Assembly (NCBI RefSeq): GCF_018861705.1
Contig: NZ_JAHLEC010000011.1
Span: 1 to 58,540, forward strand
Direction: 5' to 3'
DNA: 58,540 nt
From: Clostridium psychrophilum
Lineage (GTDB): Bacteria > Bacillota > Clostridia > Clostridiales > Clostridiaceae
Positions 40,054 through 49,044 of this stretch are shown here, one piece after another; within the stretch, counting starts at the first letter, position 1, and every line of letters begins with the position of its first letter. The translations under genes and the position numbers were made by a program. The notes under the pieces are model-generated. The model was not told where the DNA came from, ran no database searches, and saw nothing but the letters and a program-made list of their open reading frames with translations.

Positions 40054-41229
40054 ATGGCTTGTAAATTTTACTTATATAAAGGCAGAGGAAGAAATTCAGA
40101 AAATGGTCATCTTTGGATATATAGTAACGAGATAGAAAAATTTGACGGTGAATACGAAAATGGAGATATCATTGAAGTATATAATTTTAGGAATGAATTT
40201 ATAGGAAAAGGGTACATAAATGATTTTTCTAAGATTGCAATAAGAATAATGACCAGAGATATTAATGAACAAATAGATAAAGAGTTTTTTAGAAAAAGAC
40301 TTCACGATGCATGGGAATACAGAAAAACAGTTATAGATACCTCAAGCTGTAGATTCTTGTTTGGAGAATCAGATTTTGTACCTGGTATGATTATAGACAA
40401 ATATGAAGATTACTATGTTATTCAATCTTTAGCACTAGGCATAGATAAATATAAAACTATAGTCGTAGATCTTTTAATGGAAGAATATAATGCAAAAGGT
40501 GTATATGAACGAAGTGATGCTAAAGTTCGTGAACTTGAAGGAATGGAGCAAACAAAAGGATTTTTGACAGATCCATTTGATACCACAGTGCAAATTGTTG
40601 AAAATGGAGTTAAATATTATGTTGACATGGAAAATGGTCAAAAAACTGGTTTTTTCCTAGATCAAAAGGAAAACAGAGCAGCAATACAAAGATTATGCAA
40701 AGATGCCGATGTTTTAGATTGTTTTACGCATACAGGTTCTTTTGCGCTTAATGCAGGTATAGCTGGTGCTAAGAGTGTACTTGGAGTAGATATTTCAGAA
40801 TATGCAGTAGATTGTTCTAGAAATAATGCAGAACTTAATGGTCTCTCGGATACTGTTAAATTTGAATGCCACAATGCTTTTGAAGTATTAAGATCATGGT
40901 CAAAGGAACAAAGACAATATGACGTAGTAATACTTGACCCACCAGCCTTTACAAAATCGCGTTCTACTGTTGATGGTGCTACAAGGGGCTATAAAGAAAT
41001 CAACCTACGTGGAATGAAATTGGTAAAACCAGGTGGCTATTTAGTAACCTGCTCTTGTTCTCATTTTATGAAACCTGATTTATTTAAAGATACAATTGCA
41101 GATGCAGCATTAGATGCTCACAGAACACTTAGACAGGTAGAATTCAGAACTCAAGCAGCAGACCATCCAATATTATGGAATTCTGATGAATCATATTACT
41201 TGAAATTTTTTGTATTCCAAGTAGTTTAA
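40054..41229 (+). CDS. RlmI-like 23S rRNA (cytosine-5) methyltransferase
   Basis: 391 residues. An N-terminal PUA domain (about 1-75, GHLWIYSNEI) is followed by a class I SAM methyltransferase with VLDCFTHTGSFALNAG (SAM loop), GVDISEYA and VILDPPAF, and the catalytic-type Cys in VTCSCSH. The architecture is that of the RlmI/YwbD family, which methylates C1962 of 23S rRNA in E. coli. ATG follows CAGGAGG by 8 nt. Single gene. Confidence 0.9.
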   Translation: MACKFYLYKGRGRNSENGHLWIYSNEIEKFDGEYENGDIIEVYNFRNEFIGKGYINDFSKIAIRIMTRDINEQIDKEFFRKRLHDAWEYRKTVIDTSSCRFLFGESDFVPGMIIDKYEDYYVIQSLALGIDKYKTIVVDLLMEEYNAKGVYERSDAKVRELEGMEQTKGFLTDPFDTTVQIVENGVKYYVDMENGQKTGFFLDQKENRAAIQRLCKDADVLDCFTHTGSFALNAGIAGAKSVLGVDISEYAVDCSRNNAELNGLSDTVKFECHNAFEVLRSWSKEQRQYDVVILDPPAFTKSRSTVDGATRGYKEINLRGMKLVKPGGYLVTCSCSHFMKPDLFKDTIADAALDAHRTLRQVEFRTQAADHPILWNSDESYYLKFFVFQVV

Positions 41230-41234
41230 AAATA

Positions 41235-41421
41235 AAAAAGTATATATTACTACAGATGCTTTCACGTCGCTAAGTAATTCTAAAATTTAATATATTTACA
41301 TCTGCTAAAAACTCAAACTCGCTATCGCTCAAACAATGAGTTTTCTTCACGCATTTATAAATAAACTAAATTAGAATTACTAAAGCTAGTTCAAATGCAT
41401 TTTACGTAATATATACTTTTC
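41235..41421. repeat. MITE-like element with nested inverted repeats (187 bp)
   Basis: Outer ends aaaagtatatattac and gtaatatatactttt form a 15-bp inverted repeat. A second imperfect arm pairs taagtaattctaa with ttagaattacta, and an inner hairpin aaaactca/tgagtttt sits in the loop. It begins 6 bases after the methyltransferase stop codon. Its outer end recurs at 16310-16363. It encodes no protein and may be a mobile fold-back element or a large structured 3' end. Confidence 0.7.
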
Positions 41422-41520
41422 TTTCATTTAAATCTTAATCTTATTGCTTTTATATGTTTACAAATACATAATTTAATAAATAAAATTACGTTTCTATTTT
41501 TGTTTATAACAATAATTCTC

Positions 41521-42225
41521 CTAAAGTATAATCCCATCCTTATATTCTGGCACTATATCTATAATGTCTTTTCTACAGCAGTACTCTAAATCTGCTGTAA
41601 GCCCTAATTTAGTAATAGTTTTATAATGATTTGCGTAGGTTATAAAACTGTAAATATCTTGGTTATTTTTATATACATAATGAGAAGTTGTAGCTATATC
41701 TGAGAGTTCTGCTTTTTCTAAATTTAGTATGCAATCTATTATGTATCCACTGCATAAAAAATCATCTATAGAAAACTCACCATTGGTTCCTGCATTAACT
41801 ATGACTACATCTTTATTTAATTCTACAATCTTTTTTGCACAAGCTTTTGCATTTATCATCGCACCTATTAGGATATTCCTTGCACAGATGCAACCTTTTA
41901 TAGCTTTTGTCCCATTAGTTGTGGTCATAACAAGTGATTTGCCTTCTATTGTCTCCCTAGTATATTCAATTGGAGAATTGGAATAGTGAAACCCTTCTAT
42001 TTTCAGTGCATCTCTCTCTCCTCCCAGCATAACCTCCTCTTTACTGTTTCTCGCAATAGCAGATGCCTCATTAACTGTTACAACAGGAATTACTCCCTTA
42101 CATCCATTATTAATAGCCGTTACTATCACACTTGTTGCTCTAAGCATATCTATTACTACTACTGTTTTATTTTCTATTTTTTCTCTTTTTATATCATCTG
42201 CTGAAATTATTATATCTATTTTCAT
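41521..42225 (-). CDS. comB: 2-phosphosulfolactate phosphatase family protein
   Basis: ComB dephosphorylates 2-phosphosulfolactate in coenzyme M synthesis in archaea; many bacteria without coenzyme M carry it and may use it for sulfolactate formation. The family signature [16 protein letters not shown] near the N-terminus, the loop [12 protein letters not shown], and MTTTNGTKA are present. 234 residues, normal. ATG follows AGGAGG. No other sulfonate gene is in the window. Confidence 0.9.
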   Translation of the reverse strand: MKIDIIISADDIKREKIENKTVVVIDMLRATSVIVTAINNGCKGVIPVVTVNEASAIARNSKEEVMLGGERDALKIEGFHYSNSPIEYTRETIEGKSLVMTTTNGTKAIKGCICARNILIGAMINAKACAKKIVELNKDVVIVNAGTNGEFSIDDFLCSGYIIDCILNLEKAELSDIATTSHYVYKNNQDIYSFITYANHYKTITKLGLTADLEYCCRKDIIDIVPEYKDGIIL

Positions 42226-42260
42226 ATGTTATTTCCTCCTAAATCACACTCTGTACTTGC

Positions 42261-42436
42261 GTTAAATCATCTCCTGGGTCGCTGCAACGACTTCAGACGG
42301 AGATTTACCCCTTTGTAGTTCTCTGGGGTAGATAACAGTTCTAAATTGTTATCCCCCCACTGAAGCTTTATTTTGCTAGAATAGTTAACTCGCACTTATA
42401 ATAATGGGAGACTTTCCTGATGAAATGTCGTTAAAT
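42261..42436. repeat. Dispersed structured repeat, copy B (176 bp)
   Basis: Same ends as copy A (gttaaatcatctcctg and tgaaatgtcgttaaat) and the same core (actgaagctttattttgctag, atagttaactc). An extra module of about 40 bp holds two hairpins, tacccc/ggggta and gataacag/ttgttatc. The right part lies inside the radical-SAM gene (bases 42385-42436), supplying its last codons and stop. Confidence 0.85.
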
Positions 42437-43350
42437 GCTTTGCCTTGATATAAATCTAATTCCTTCAATTTGTTATCTATACCATTTAGAATTTCCCATT
42501 TTTTTAAACTCCACATAGGACCTACTAATAATTCTCTCGGTGCATCTCCCGTTAATCTATGAATAACTATATCAGGTGGGAGTCTAGTTATTGATTCACA
42601 AATAATATCTATATACTCATTTTTCTTCAAAAATCTAAGTTTATCTTGCTTGTAAAACTCAACCATAGGTGTGTTTTCTATAAGATAAAGCAAATGCATT
42701 TTTATTCCTTTTATATTCTTATGTGCAACATAATCTATTGTCCTAAGCATGTCCTCCTTACTTTCCCCAGGGAGTCCAAAAATAGTATGTACAACAACAT
42801 CTATATTTCTCTCATTAAGATCTTTAAGTGCCTCTTCAAATCTTGATAGCTTATATCCTCTATTAATAATTTTAGCTGTTTCATCGCTTGAGGTTTGTAG
42901 TCCTAATTCCACCCATGTGTACACTCTATTAGAATACTCTTCTATAAGATCTAATACCTCTTTTCCTAAGCAATCAGGTCTAGTAGCTATAGCCAGTCCC
43001 ACTACCCCCTCTTGTGATACTGCTTCCTCATACTTTTCTCTTAATACATCTATAGGTGCATATGTATTTGTATACGCCTGAAAATAAGCAATATACTTTC
43101 CAGACTTCCATTTTTTATTCATCATAGTTTTTATATTTTCAAATTGCTTTGTAATAGAAAACATTCTATTGCCCGCAAAATCTCCAGAACCCCTCTCGCT
43201 ACAAAATAAGCATCCCCCAGTGCTAATGGTTCCATCTCTATTAGGACAAGAAAATCCACCATCTAGCGAAATTTTAAAAACCTTTGCACCAAACTTTTCT
43301 CTTAGAAAATAATTCAAGCTTTGATATCTTTTGTCAATCCATATTTTCAA
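42385..43350 (-). CDS. Radical-SAM protein, TIGR01212/YtqA family
   Basis: The 4Fe-4S cluster cysteines are in the unusual N-terminal motif CPNRDGTISTGGCLFC (CxnCxxC). Conserved YFQAYTNTYAP and WVELGLQT follow. The family is of unknown substrate, possibly tRNA- or sulfur-related. I prefer TTG 43350 (321 residues): homologues begin near WIDKRYQSLNYFLREKFG, AAGGAAG lies about 10 nt upstream, and ATG 43401 sits in a hairpin loop without a ribosome-binding site. The C-terminal tail FNDISSGKSPIIISAS comes from repeat copy B and is foreign to the family. Confidence 0.88.
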   Translation of the reverse strand: MKIWIDKRYQSLNYFLREKFGAKVFKISLDGGFSCPNRDGTISTGGCLFCSERGSGDFAGNRMFSITKQFENIKTMMNKKWKSGKYIAYFQAYTNTYAPIDVLREKYEEAVSQEGVVGLAIATRPDCLGKEVLDLIEEYSNRVYTWVELGLQTSSDETAKIINRGYKLSRFEEALKDLNERNIDVVVHTIFGLPGESKEDMLRTIDYVAHKNIKGIKMHLLYLIENTPMVEFYKQDKLRFLKKNEYIDIICESITRLPPDIVIHRLTGDAPRELLVGPMWSLKKWEILNGIDNKLKELDLYQGKAFNDISSGKSPIIISAS

Positions 43351-43381
43351 AGTCAATCTCTTCCTTTCTTTCGTAACCATT

Positions 43382-43421
43382 CTAATAAAATAACTAGTCA
43401 TAAGACTAGTTGTTTTATTAG
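43382..43421. terminator. Hairpin between lipoprotein and radical-SAM genes
   Basis: An 18-bp near-perfect stem (43382-43399 with 43404-43421) and a 4-nt loop, AT-rich in its lower part. It lies after the lipoprotein gene and probably terminates it, though no T-run follows outside the stem. Confidence 0.6.
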
Positions 43422-43465
43422 AACTTATATTAATTATACCTTATAGTATATACGTAATGTATTAA

Positions 43466-44542
43466 TTATGATTTTTTCACTGTAAAATTATTTAAATTTA
43501 ATATCCATTTAACTTTATTGTTTCCTTTTGAAACTTTACTATTTGATTTAGGTATTACCTCATAAGTCATAGTATCTTCTCCAAAAGAAGAATACATTAA
43601 TTGGAATTTATCTGTAGGATAATTTTTTTCAAAATCAAATGGAATCGTCTTTCCATTATCTACTTGATAAACCTTAATATATTTTCCCGTACTTTTCTTA
43701 TCATCATATTGAACAACGAGATATTTTTCATCTAATGAGAAGGTCATAAACTCAACTTTACAATCCATTAACATATCTAATTGAATTAATTCCTTTCCAA
43801 TTGGTTTCTCCTTAGCTATTTCTTCTGACCCTCCATTGTCCGCCGGGCCAGATGAACTCCCAGTATCCGATGCAACAGCTAATGATTCGTCAATATAGAC
43901 AACACCTATAAATGAATTCTTTTCATAAGTACTAATTGCAAGTTTATCTCCTTCGTAACTGAAATTTATAGAACTATATTTCTTTAAAGGAACTTTTATT
44001 TTATATAAGTGTGCTAGATCATCATTAGCATAAGCATATTTAGGAAGTCCAGATTCATCAATAATTAAATTAGTTTTTACATTTGTTTTATCACGAAATC
44101 TGATGCCTATACTATTCACAAATGCTTCCTTTTGTGGTGCACTAATAATCTCGCTTATTTTGTATTTATCCCCATCTCTAATGATTTTTATAGAGTATTC
44201 ATCTAAACAAGACAATGATGATCCTACAGCAGTTTTTGTAACTCTCACCTTAAAAACACCGCTTATACCAACTTCACTACTTTCTGTGATTTTATAACCC
44301 TTTATCAACAAATCGCTTTTAGGTATAATTGAAGCTTTTTTTAACAAGTCTTTAGTATATAATTTTTTACTGTCTTTATAGTTACCTTCCATTATGAGGC
44401 CCATATAATTATTAACTACATTACTTGCGGTTATAATGTTGAAATTATAGACTTTGGCGTTTTCTTCACCTTTTTTACTTAAGCATCCTGTAAAAGAAAA
44501 GGCACAAAATAATATTAGTACACAACTTAAAATTTTTTTCAA
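43466..44542 (-). CDS. Putative lipoprotein, 358 aa
   Basis: Signal peptide with lipobox SFTGC. The mature protein starts with a Lys/Glu stretch, then a region resembling DUF-type export domains (VVNNYMGLIMEGNYKDSKKL), an insert rich in Ser, Gly and Pro, and a C-terminal part of beta strands (LDEKYLVVQYDD) like WD/TolB repeats. I do not recognise a family. TTG 44542 lies 6 nt after AAAGGAGTG; GTG 44551 overlaps it. Single gene. Confidence 0.75.
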   Translation of the reverse strand: MKKILSCVLILFCAFSFTGCLSKKGEENAKVYNFNIITASNVVNNYMGLIMEGNYKDSKKLYTKDLLKKASIIPKSDLLIKGYKITESSEVGISGVFKVRVTKTAVGSSLSCLDEYSIKIIRDGDKYKISEIISAPQKEAFVNSIGIRFRDKTNVKTNLIIDESGLPKYAYANDDLAHLYKIKVPLKKYSSINFSYEGDKLAISTYEKNSFIGVVYIDESLAVASDTGSSSGPADNGGSEEIAKEKPIGKELIQLDMLMDCKVEFMTFSLDEKYLVVQYDDKKSTGKYIKVYQVDNGKTIPFDFEKNYPTDKFQLMYSSFGEDTMTYEVIPKSNSKVSKGNNKVKWILNLNNFTVKKS

Positions 44543-44787
44543 CGTTTTCACTCCTTTTACCCAATTTTGATATAATTACAAATTTATAATCACTTTTATA
44601 CACAATAAAACTGAGTTTTAATTAATTATTATGATTATAGTTTCCCACTAAATATGCTTTTAATTTACAAAATCATTATTTTTTATTTAAATTATTATTT
44701 ATTACTAAACAACACACATATATTTACAAATATAAGCATCTTATTTAAGTATGGGTTTTAATTTAATAATTTTATGGAGGAGATATT

Positions 44788-45861
44788 TTGAAAAAAACGT
44801 TCGGTTTAATATTTCAAACTTCAGCTGTATTTATTGGCACCATAGTTGGTGCAGGACTTGCTTCTGGACAGGAAATAACACAATTTTTCAGCACTTATGG
44901 ATATGTAAGTTTCTGGGGAATTCTTGTATGTTGTTTAATCTATATATTAATTAGCTCAATTATAGTATCTATTAGTATAAAACATAAATTAAGTTCCTAT
45001 ACTGAACTTATAACTCTTGTAAGCCCAGGTTTTTTTGGCGTAATTACAGATATTTTCACAAGTTTTTTCTTAGTTAGTGGCGCTGCAATAATACTCGCTG
45101 GAAGTGGAGCACTTCTTCATCAATATTTTGGTATTTCAAAATGGGTAGGTATTTTACTTATGTCTATTATCTCTTTATATACCGTACTTAAAGATACTAA
45201 AGGTTTAATCACTATAAATTCATTTATAGTGCCAGCTCTTACCACAATTATTATAACTATATTTATTTTATATTTAGTTTTTTTTAAAGATATGGTTAGT
45301 ACATCATATATAAAACAAATTCCTTCTTACAAAGATAATATAATGCCTTTCCAATGGTTCTTTTCTGCTTTGCTCTATGCAGGCTTTAATATGCTATGTT
45401 GTAGTGGTGTATTAGTTCCACTAAGCCAAGAAATAAAGTCTAAGCGAGTTCTTATCCCTGGAGTTATAATTGGTGCCTTAGGACTAACCTTATTATGCTT
45501 CTTAATAAATATAATGCTTTTATTGAATATACCTCAAATTTTTAAATATGAGATTCCACTTTTGTATATAACACACCGCTTTGGTACACTAATGCAAATT
45601 CTTCTACTTTGTGTAATTTGGTGTGAAATGTTTTCAACCGAAGTTTCTAATATTTATAGCGTAGGTAAAACCCTTGAGAAAAAATTTAATCTTTCTTATA
45701 AAAACGCCGTCTTAATAATACTTATTATAGCCATACCTGTTTCTCAAATCGGCTTCAAAACTCTAATTAAATTGCTTTATCCTGGTTTTGGTGCAATAAG
45801 TTTTATTTTTTTAATTCAATGCATTATATTTTATAGAAAAACAATCAAAAATGAGAATTGA
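44788..45861 (+). CDS. YkvI-like membrane transporter
   Basis: 357 residues with about ten membrane helices. The first helix has the broken-helix signature VGAGLASGQEITQFFSTYG of the YkvI family, an APC/LeuT-fold group of unknown substrate. The start is TTG 44788, 7 nt after GGAGG, and no ATG is near. It is followed after 70 bp by the PflX-like gene, which has its own ribosome-binding site; they may be cotranscribed. Confidence 0.85.
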   Translation: MKKTFGLIFQTSAVFIGTIVGAGLASGQEITQFFSTYGYVSFWGILVCCLIYILISSIIVSISIKHKLSSYTELITLVSPGFFGVITDIFTSFFLVSGAAIILAGSGALLHQYFGISKWVGILLMSIISLYTVLKDTKGLITINSFIVPALTTIIITIFILYLVFFKDMVSTSYIKQIPSYKDNIMPFQWFFSALLYAGFNMLCCSGVLVPLSQEIKSKRVLIPGVIIGALGLTLLCFLINIMLLLNIPQIFKYEIPLLYITHRFGTLMQILLLCVIWCEMFSTEVSNIYSVGKTLEKKFNLSYKNAVLIILIIAIPVSQIGFKTLIKLLYPGFGAISFIFLIQCIIFYRKTIKNEN

Positions 45862-45931
45862 CATTATCTAAATTGAACTGTACAATTTTTGTGTATTATA
45901 ATTGTTTAAATTTTATTACAAGGAGATAAAA

Positions 45932-46852
45932 ATGATTAATAATAAAACACATTTCTTAAACTTACTAGAAAACTGCAATTTATGTCCTAGAAACTGTTCC
46001 ATTAATAGATCAGCTGGAGAATTAGGCTTTTGCAACTCTTCTGTAGATATAAAAATAGCTAAAGTGAGCCTTTATTACTGGGAAGAACCTTGTATTTCTG
46101 GCACATCAGGTTCAGGTGCAGTTTTTTTTTCTAATTGTAATCTAAGGTGTGTATTTTGTCAGAACTATAAAATAAGTCACGAGGGTCTCGGAAAAACTGT
46201 TTCTATAAATAGACTTAGTGAGATTTTTTTACAACATCAAAAACGAGGTGCCCTTAATATAAATTTAATAACACCCACTCACTATGTTCCACAAATAATA
46301 GAAGCTTTAAAACTTGCTAAAAATAAAGGCCTTAGTATCCCTATACTCTATAACTCAAGTGGATATGAAAATATAGACACCATAAAAGCACTTAGAGGTT
46401 TTATTGATGTTTATTTGCCAGATTTAAAATACCACAATGATAAATATGCTATTAAATATTCAAATGCTCCTAATTATTTTAATACCGCAAGTCGAGCTAT
46501 TACTGAAATGGTTTCACAAGTAGGCAAAACAAAATTTGATTCTAATGGAATAATTCAAAGTGGTGTAATAGTAAGACATCTAATGCTTCCTGGGTTATTA
46601 TTTGATTCTAAGAAAGTAATAGATTTTATATATACTTCATTTAAAAATAATGTATATATAAGCTTAATGAATCAATACACTCCTATGCATAAATCTTTTG
46701 CATATCCTGAAATAAACAAGAAAGTAAACCCCAATCATTATGATTCCCTAATAAACTATTGTTTAAAATTAGGAATCACCAATTGTTATATTCAAGAAAG
46801 TGAATCTTCCTCTAAATCTTTTGTTCCCGATTTCGATTTAGGTGAAATCTAA
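45932..46852 (+). CDS. PflX-like radical-SAM protein
   Basis: 306 residues. CNLRCVFC is the SAM-cluster motif near residue 66. An N-terminal Cys cluster CNLCPRNCSINRSAGELGFC may bind a second iron-sulfur group. This is the COG1313 group, related to pyruvate-formate-lyase activases but without a known partner. ATG 45932 follows AAGGAG by 7 nt; the frame is open 30 bases further upstream without a site. No glycyl-radical enzyme lies nearby. Confidence 0.88.
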   Translation: MINNKTHFLNLLENCNLCPRNCSINRSAGELGFCNSSVDIKIAKVSLYYWEEPCISGTSGSGAVFFSNCNLRCVFCQNYKISHEGLGKTVSINRLSEIFLQHQKRGALNINLITPTHYVPQIIEALKLAKNKGLSIPILYNSSGYENIDTIKALRGFIDVYLPDLKYHNDKYAIKYSNAPNYFNTASRAITEMVSQVGKTKFDSNGIIQSGVIVRHLMLPGLLFDSKKVIDFIYTSFKNNVYISLMNQYTPMHKSFAYPEINKKVNPNHYDSLINYCLKLGITNCYIQESESSSKSFVPDFDLGEI

Positions 46853-46875
46853 AAACAAAATTTTCAACTTTTCAT

Positions 46876-46920
46876 TTATAAAGGCCCCATGATTTTATTA
46901 AAATCATGGGGCCTTTATAA
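46876..46920. terminator. Bidirectional terminator
   Basis: A perfect 21-bp stem (46876-46896 with 46900-46920), with gggg/cccc in its middle and a 3-nt loop. It separates two convergent genes. Confidence 0.95.
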
Positions 46921-46924
46921 ATAA

Positions 46925-47599
46925 CTAATTATCACTTATCGATGTATTATTTTTCTCACTTATCATGTCATTAAACTTCAACTTAAAGAAAGAAAAATAT
47001 AGTATACAAGCAAATATAATACCTGCAATAACATCAGCAAAATAATGTTGCTTTATTAACACAGTGGATAAAATTATTGAAACAGATATGATAATACAAA
47101 TTGCTTTAGCCCATTTACTAACCTTATCAGATTCATAAGTATACAGAGCTACTAACACAGAATTTAAAACATGAATACTTGGAAAACAGTTGTAAGGATT
47201 ATCCATCTGATACAAATTCATAACTAAATTGCTAAAAAAATCCGTTCCTTTTATTATGGGCCTTGGAACATATGTTGGATAAAAATAATATATTATATAG
47301 CATGAAATCATGCCTATGTTTAAAGTTATAAGAAGCTTTAAGTACCTTTCTTTATCTACTATGCATAAAATAACAGAGAAAACTGCTATAAATAGATACC
47401 AAGACATATAAGGTAATATAAAATATTTATTAAAAGGAATAAATTTATCCACATATGTAAATACAGAATTTGTACTCCCTCTATTTTGATTTAGCAATGG
47501 ATAAGTCAAACTTATCAAAAGTATGCTTATCCCCATTAATCCTCTTTTAATAATCTCCTTCCACTCATTCGTCACGATTTTTTTTTCTAATTGCTCCAT
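46925..47599 (-). CDS. PAP2-superfamily membrane protein
   Basis: 224 residues, about six membrane helices. The phosphatase pieces are YVPRP, CFPSIHV and the last His-Asp region QHYFADVIAG, which places it in the inositolphosphotransferase-like PAP2 branch. Likely a lipid phosphatase or phosphotransferase at the membrane. ATG follows AGGGAG. Confidence 0.85.
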   Translation of the reverse strand: MEQLEKKIVTNEWKEIIKRGLMGISILLISLTYPLLNQNRGSTNSVFTYVDKFIPFNKYFILPYMSWYLFIAVFSVILCIVDKERYLKLLITLNIGMISCYIIYYFYPTYVPRPIIKGTDFFSNLVMNLYQMDNPYNCFPSIHVLNSVLVALYTYESDKVSKWAKAICIIISVSIILSTVLIKQHYFADVIAGIIFACILYFSFFKLKFNDMISEKNNTSISDN

Positions 47600-47670
47600 T
47601 TCTCTTCTCCCTACCGCCTTAATAAAAGCTATATCTTATATTTTTTTAGATTATCTTTAAATGAACTTGT

Positions 47671-48789
47671 TTATTTTTTAAATTCATATATACTGTCTAT
47701 TAGATTTTTTATTTGATTTGTATAACTTTCAACACTAGCACTTACCTCCTCGGAAGAAGCAGAATTCTCCTCCGAAATTGCGGCTAAAGACTCTATTGTT
47801 TCATATATGTTTGCAATAGATTTTGATTCCCTATCTAAATCATTTATAGTATTTATAGTATTTATCATTGAAGTCGATACAGTTCTAACTGACATTGTAG
47901 CCTCATAACTTATATCTCTTACGTCTTCTAGCCCCTTAGTTTCATTTTGCAAAATATCATACTGGTCACCAATTTTATTAACAAGTGTATTTATATCCTT
48001 AACAAATTCAATCAAATTACTATTAATTTCTTCTACAGCACTCTTTGACTGTTCCGCAAGCTTTCTAACTTCATCAGCAACTACAGCAACTCCTCTTCCC
48101 TGTTCACCTGCACGCGCAGCTTCTATTGATGCATTAAGTGCGAGTAAATTGGTCTGCTCAGAAATTTGAGAAACAATTGATACTATACTTGTTATGTCAT
48201 GAGCCTTGGTTTCTAGTCTAATGCCATTTTCCTTAACTTCATGAAATTTTTCTAAAGTGCCAAGTATATTTTCACTTGTACTATCAACACTTTCATAACT
48301 ATTATTTATTTTTTTAATAGTTTTTTCTAATTCATCTTTATTGTCATTTTCATTTTTAACAATGCCTTTAAGAGATTCAATATTATCATTTAATATTAAA
48401 ACAGCATTTTCAGTGTTTTCTGCCTGGCTTACAGAGTAGCTAGCCATTTGCTCAACTACTCCTGTTATGTCCCCAGAAGTCTTATTCATAATGTCGGAAA
48501 TTTTATTTATATTGTCAGCAAAAGTATCCATTTCATCAGTCACACCTTTAAACTCAACAAAATCTGATCTAAATCCTTTTTTATATAACTTAATTTTCTT
48601 ATATAACTCTTCATACTCATCACCAGTTACTATATCTCCATCCTCAACATAATTATTACTATTGATTTGGTCTATAGTTTGTGAAATTAACTTTTTAGGT
48701 CTTCCCATTACACACGATGATAAAAATGATGTTATTCCTGAAATAATTGCAATTCCTAACACCTTTATTATACTCTCATTACCTACCAT
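47671..48789 (-). CDS. MCP signalling module separated from its sensor
   Basis: 372 residues from ATG 48789, preceded by AGGGG at 8 nt, which may be fortuitous because it lies in coding sequence for the first membrane helix. That helix ([15 protein letters not shown]) lies upstream of this ATG. The second helix, a HAMP-less coiled region and the conserved hairpin tip [19 protein letters not shown] remain. It would couple to CheA/CheW. No chemotaxis gene is nearby. Confidence 0.75.
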   Translation of the reverse strand: MVGNESIIKVLGIAIISGITSFLSSCVMGRPKKLISQTIDQINSNNYVEDGDIVTGDEYEELYKKIKLYKKGFRSDFVEFKGVTDEMDTFADNINKISDIMNKTSGDITGVVEQMASYSVSQAENTENAVLILNDNIESLKGIVKNENDNKDELEKTIKKINNSYESVDSTSENILGTLEKFHEVKENGIRLETKAHDITSIVSIVSQISEQTNLLALNASIEAARAGEQGRGVAVVADEVRKLAEQSKSAVEEINSNLIEFVKDINTLVNKIGDQYDILQNETKGLEDVRDISYEATMSVRTVSTSMINTINTINDLDRESKSIANIYETIESLAAISEENSASSEEVSASVESYTNQIKNLIDSIYEFKK

Positions 48790-49044
48790 TGAGATAGCCC
48801 CTAGTAATGCTATAATAAAAGTAATTAGACCTACTTTAGCATGAGAGCTATTAATAAAACCTAAAGATAAAATTTTATTGATTTTATATGTCTTTTTATA
48901 ATAGATATCCTTTTAAAATGTAAGCTTTAAACTTAGACTATCTGAGGTTTTTTCTAATTGTCTAATTTCAATTTTTTCATTAAAATACTCACAAGTTCCT
49001 TCTAAAAGTCCTAAAAAATAATCAAACATTGCTCTCTTAGAATT

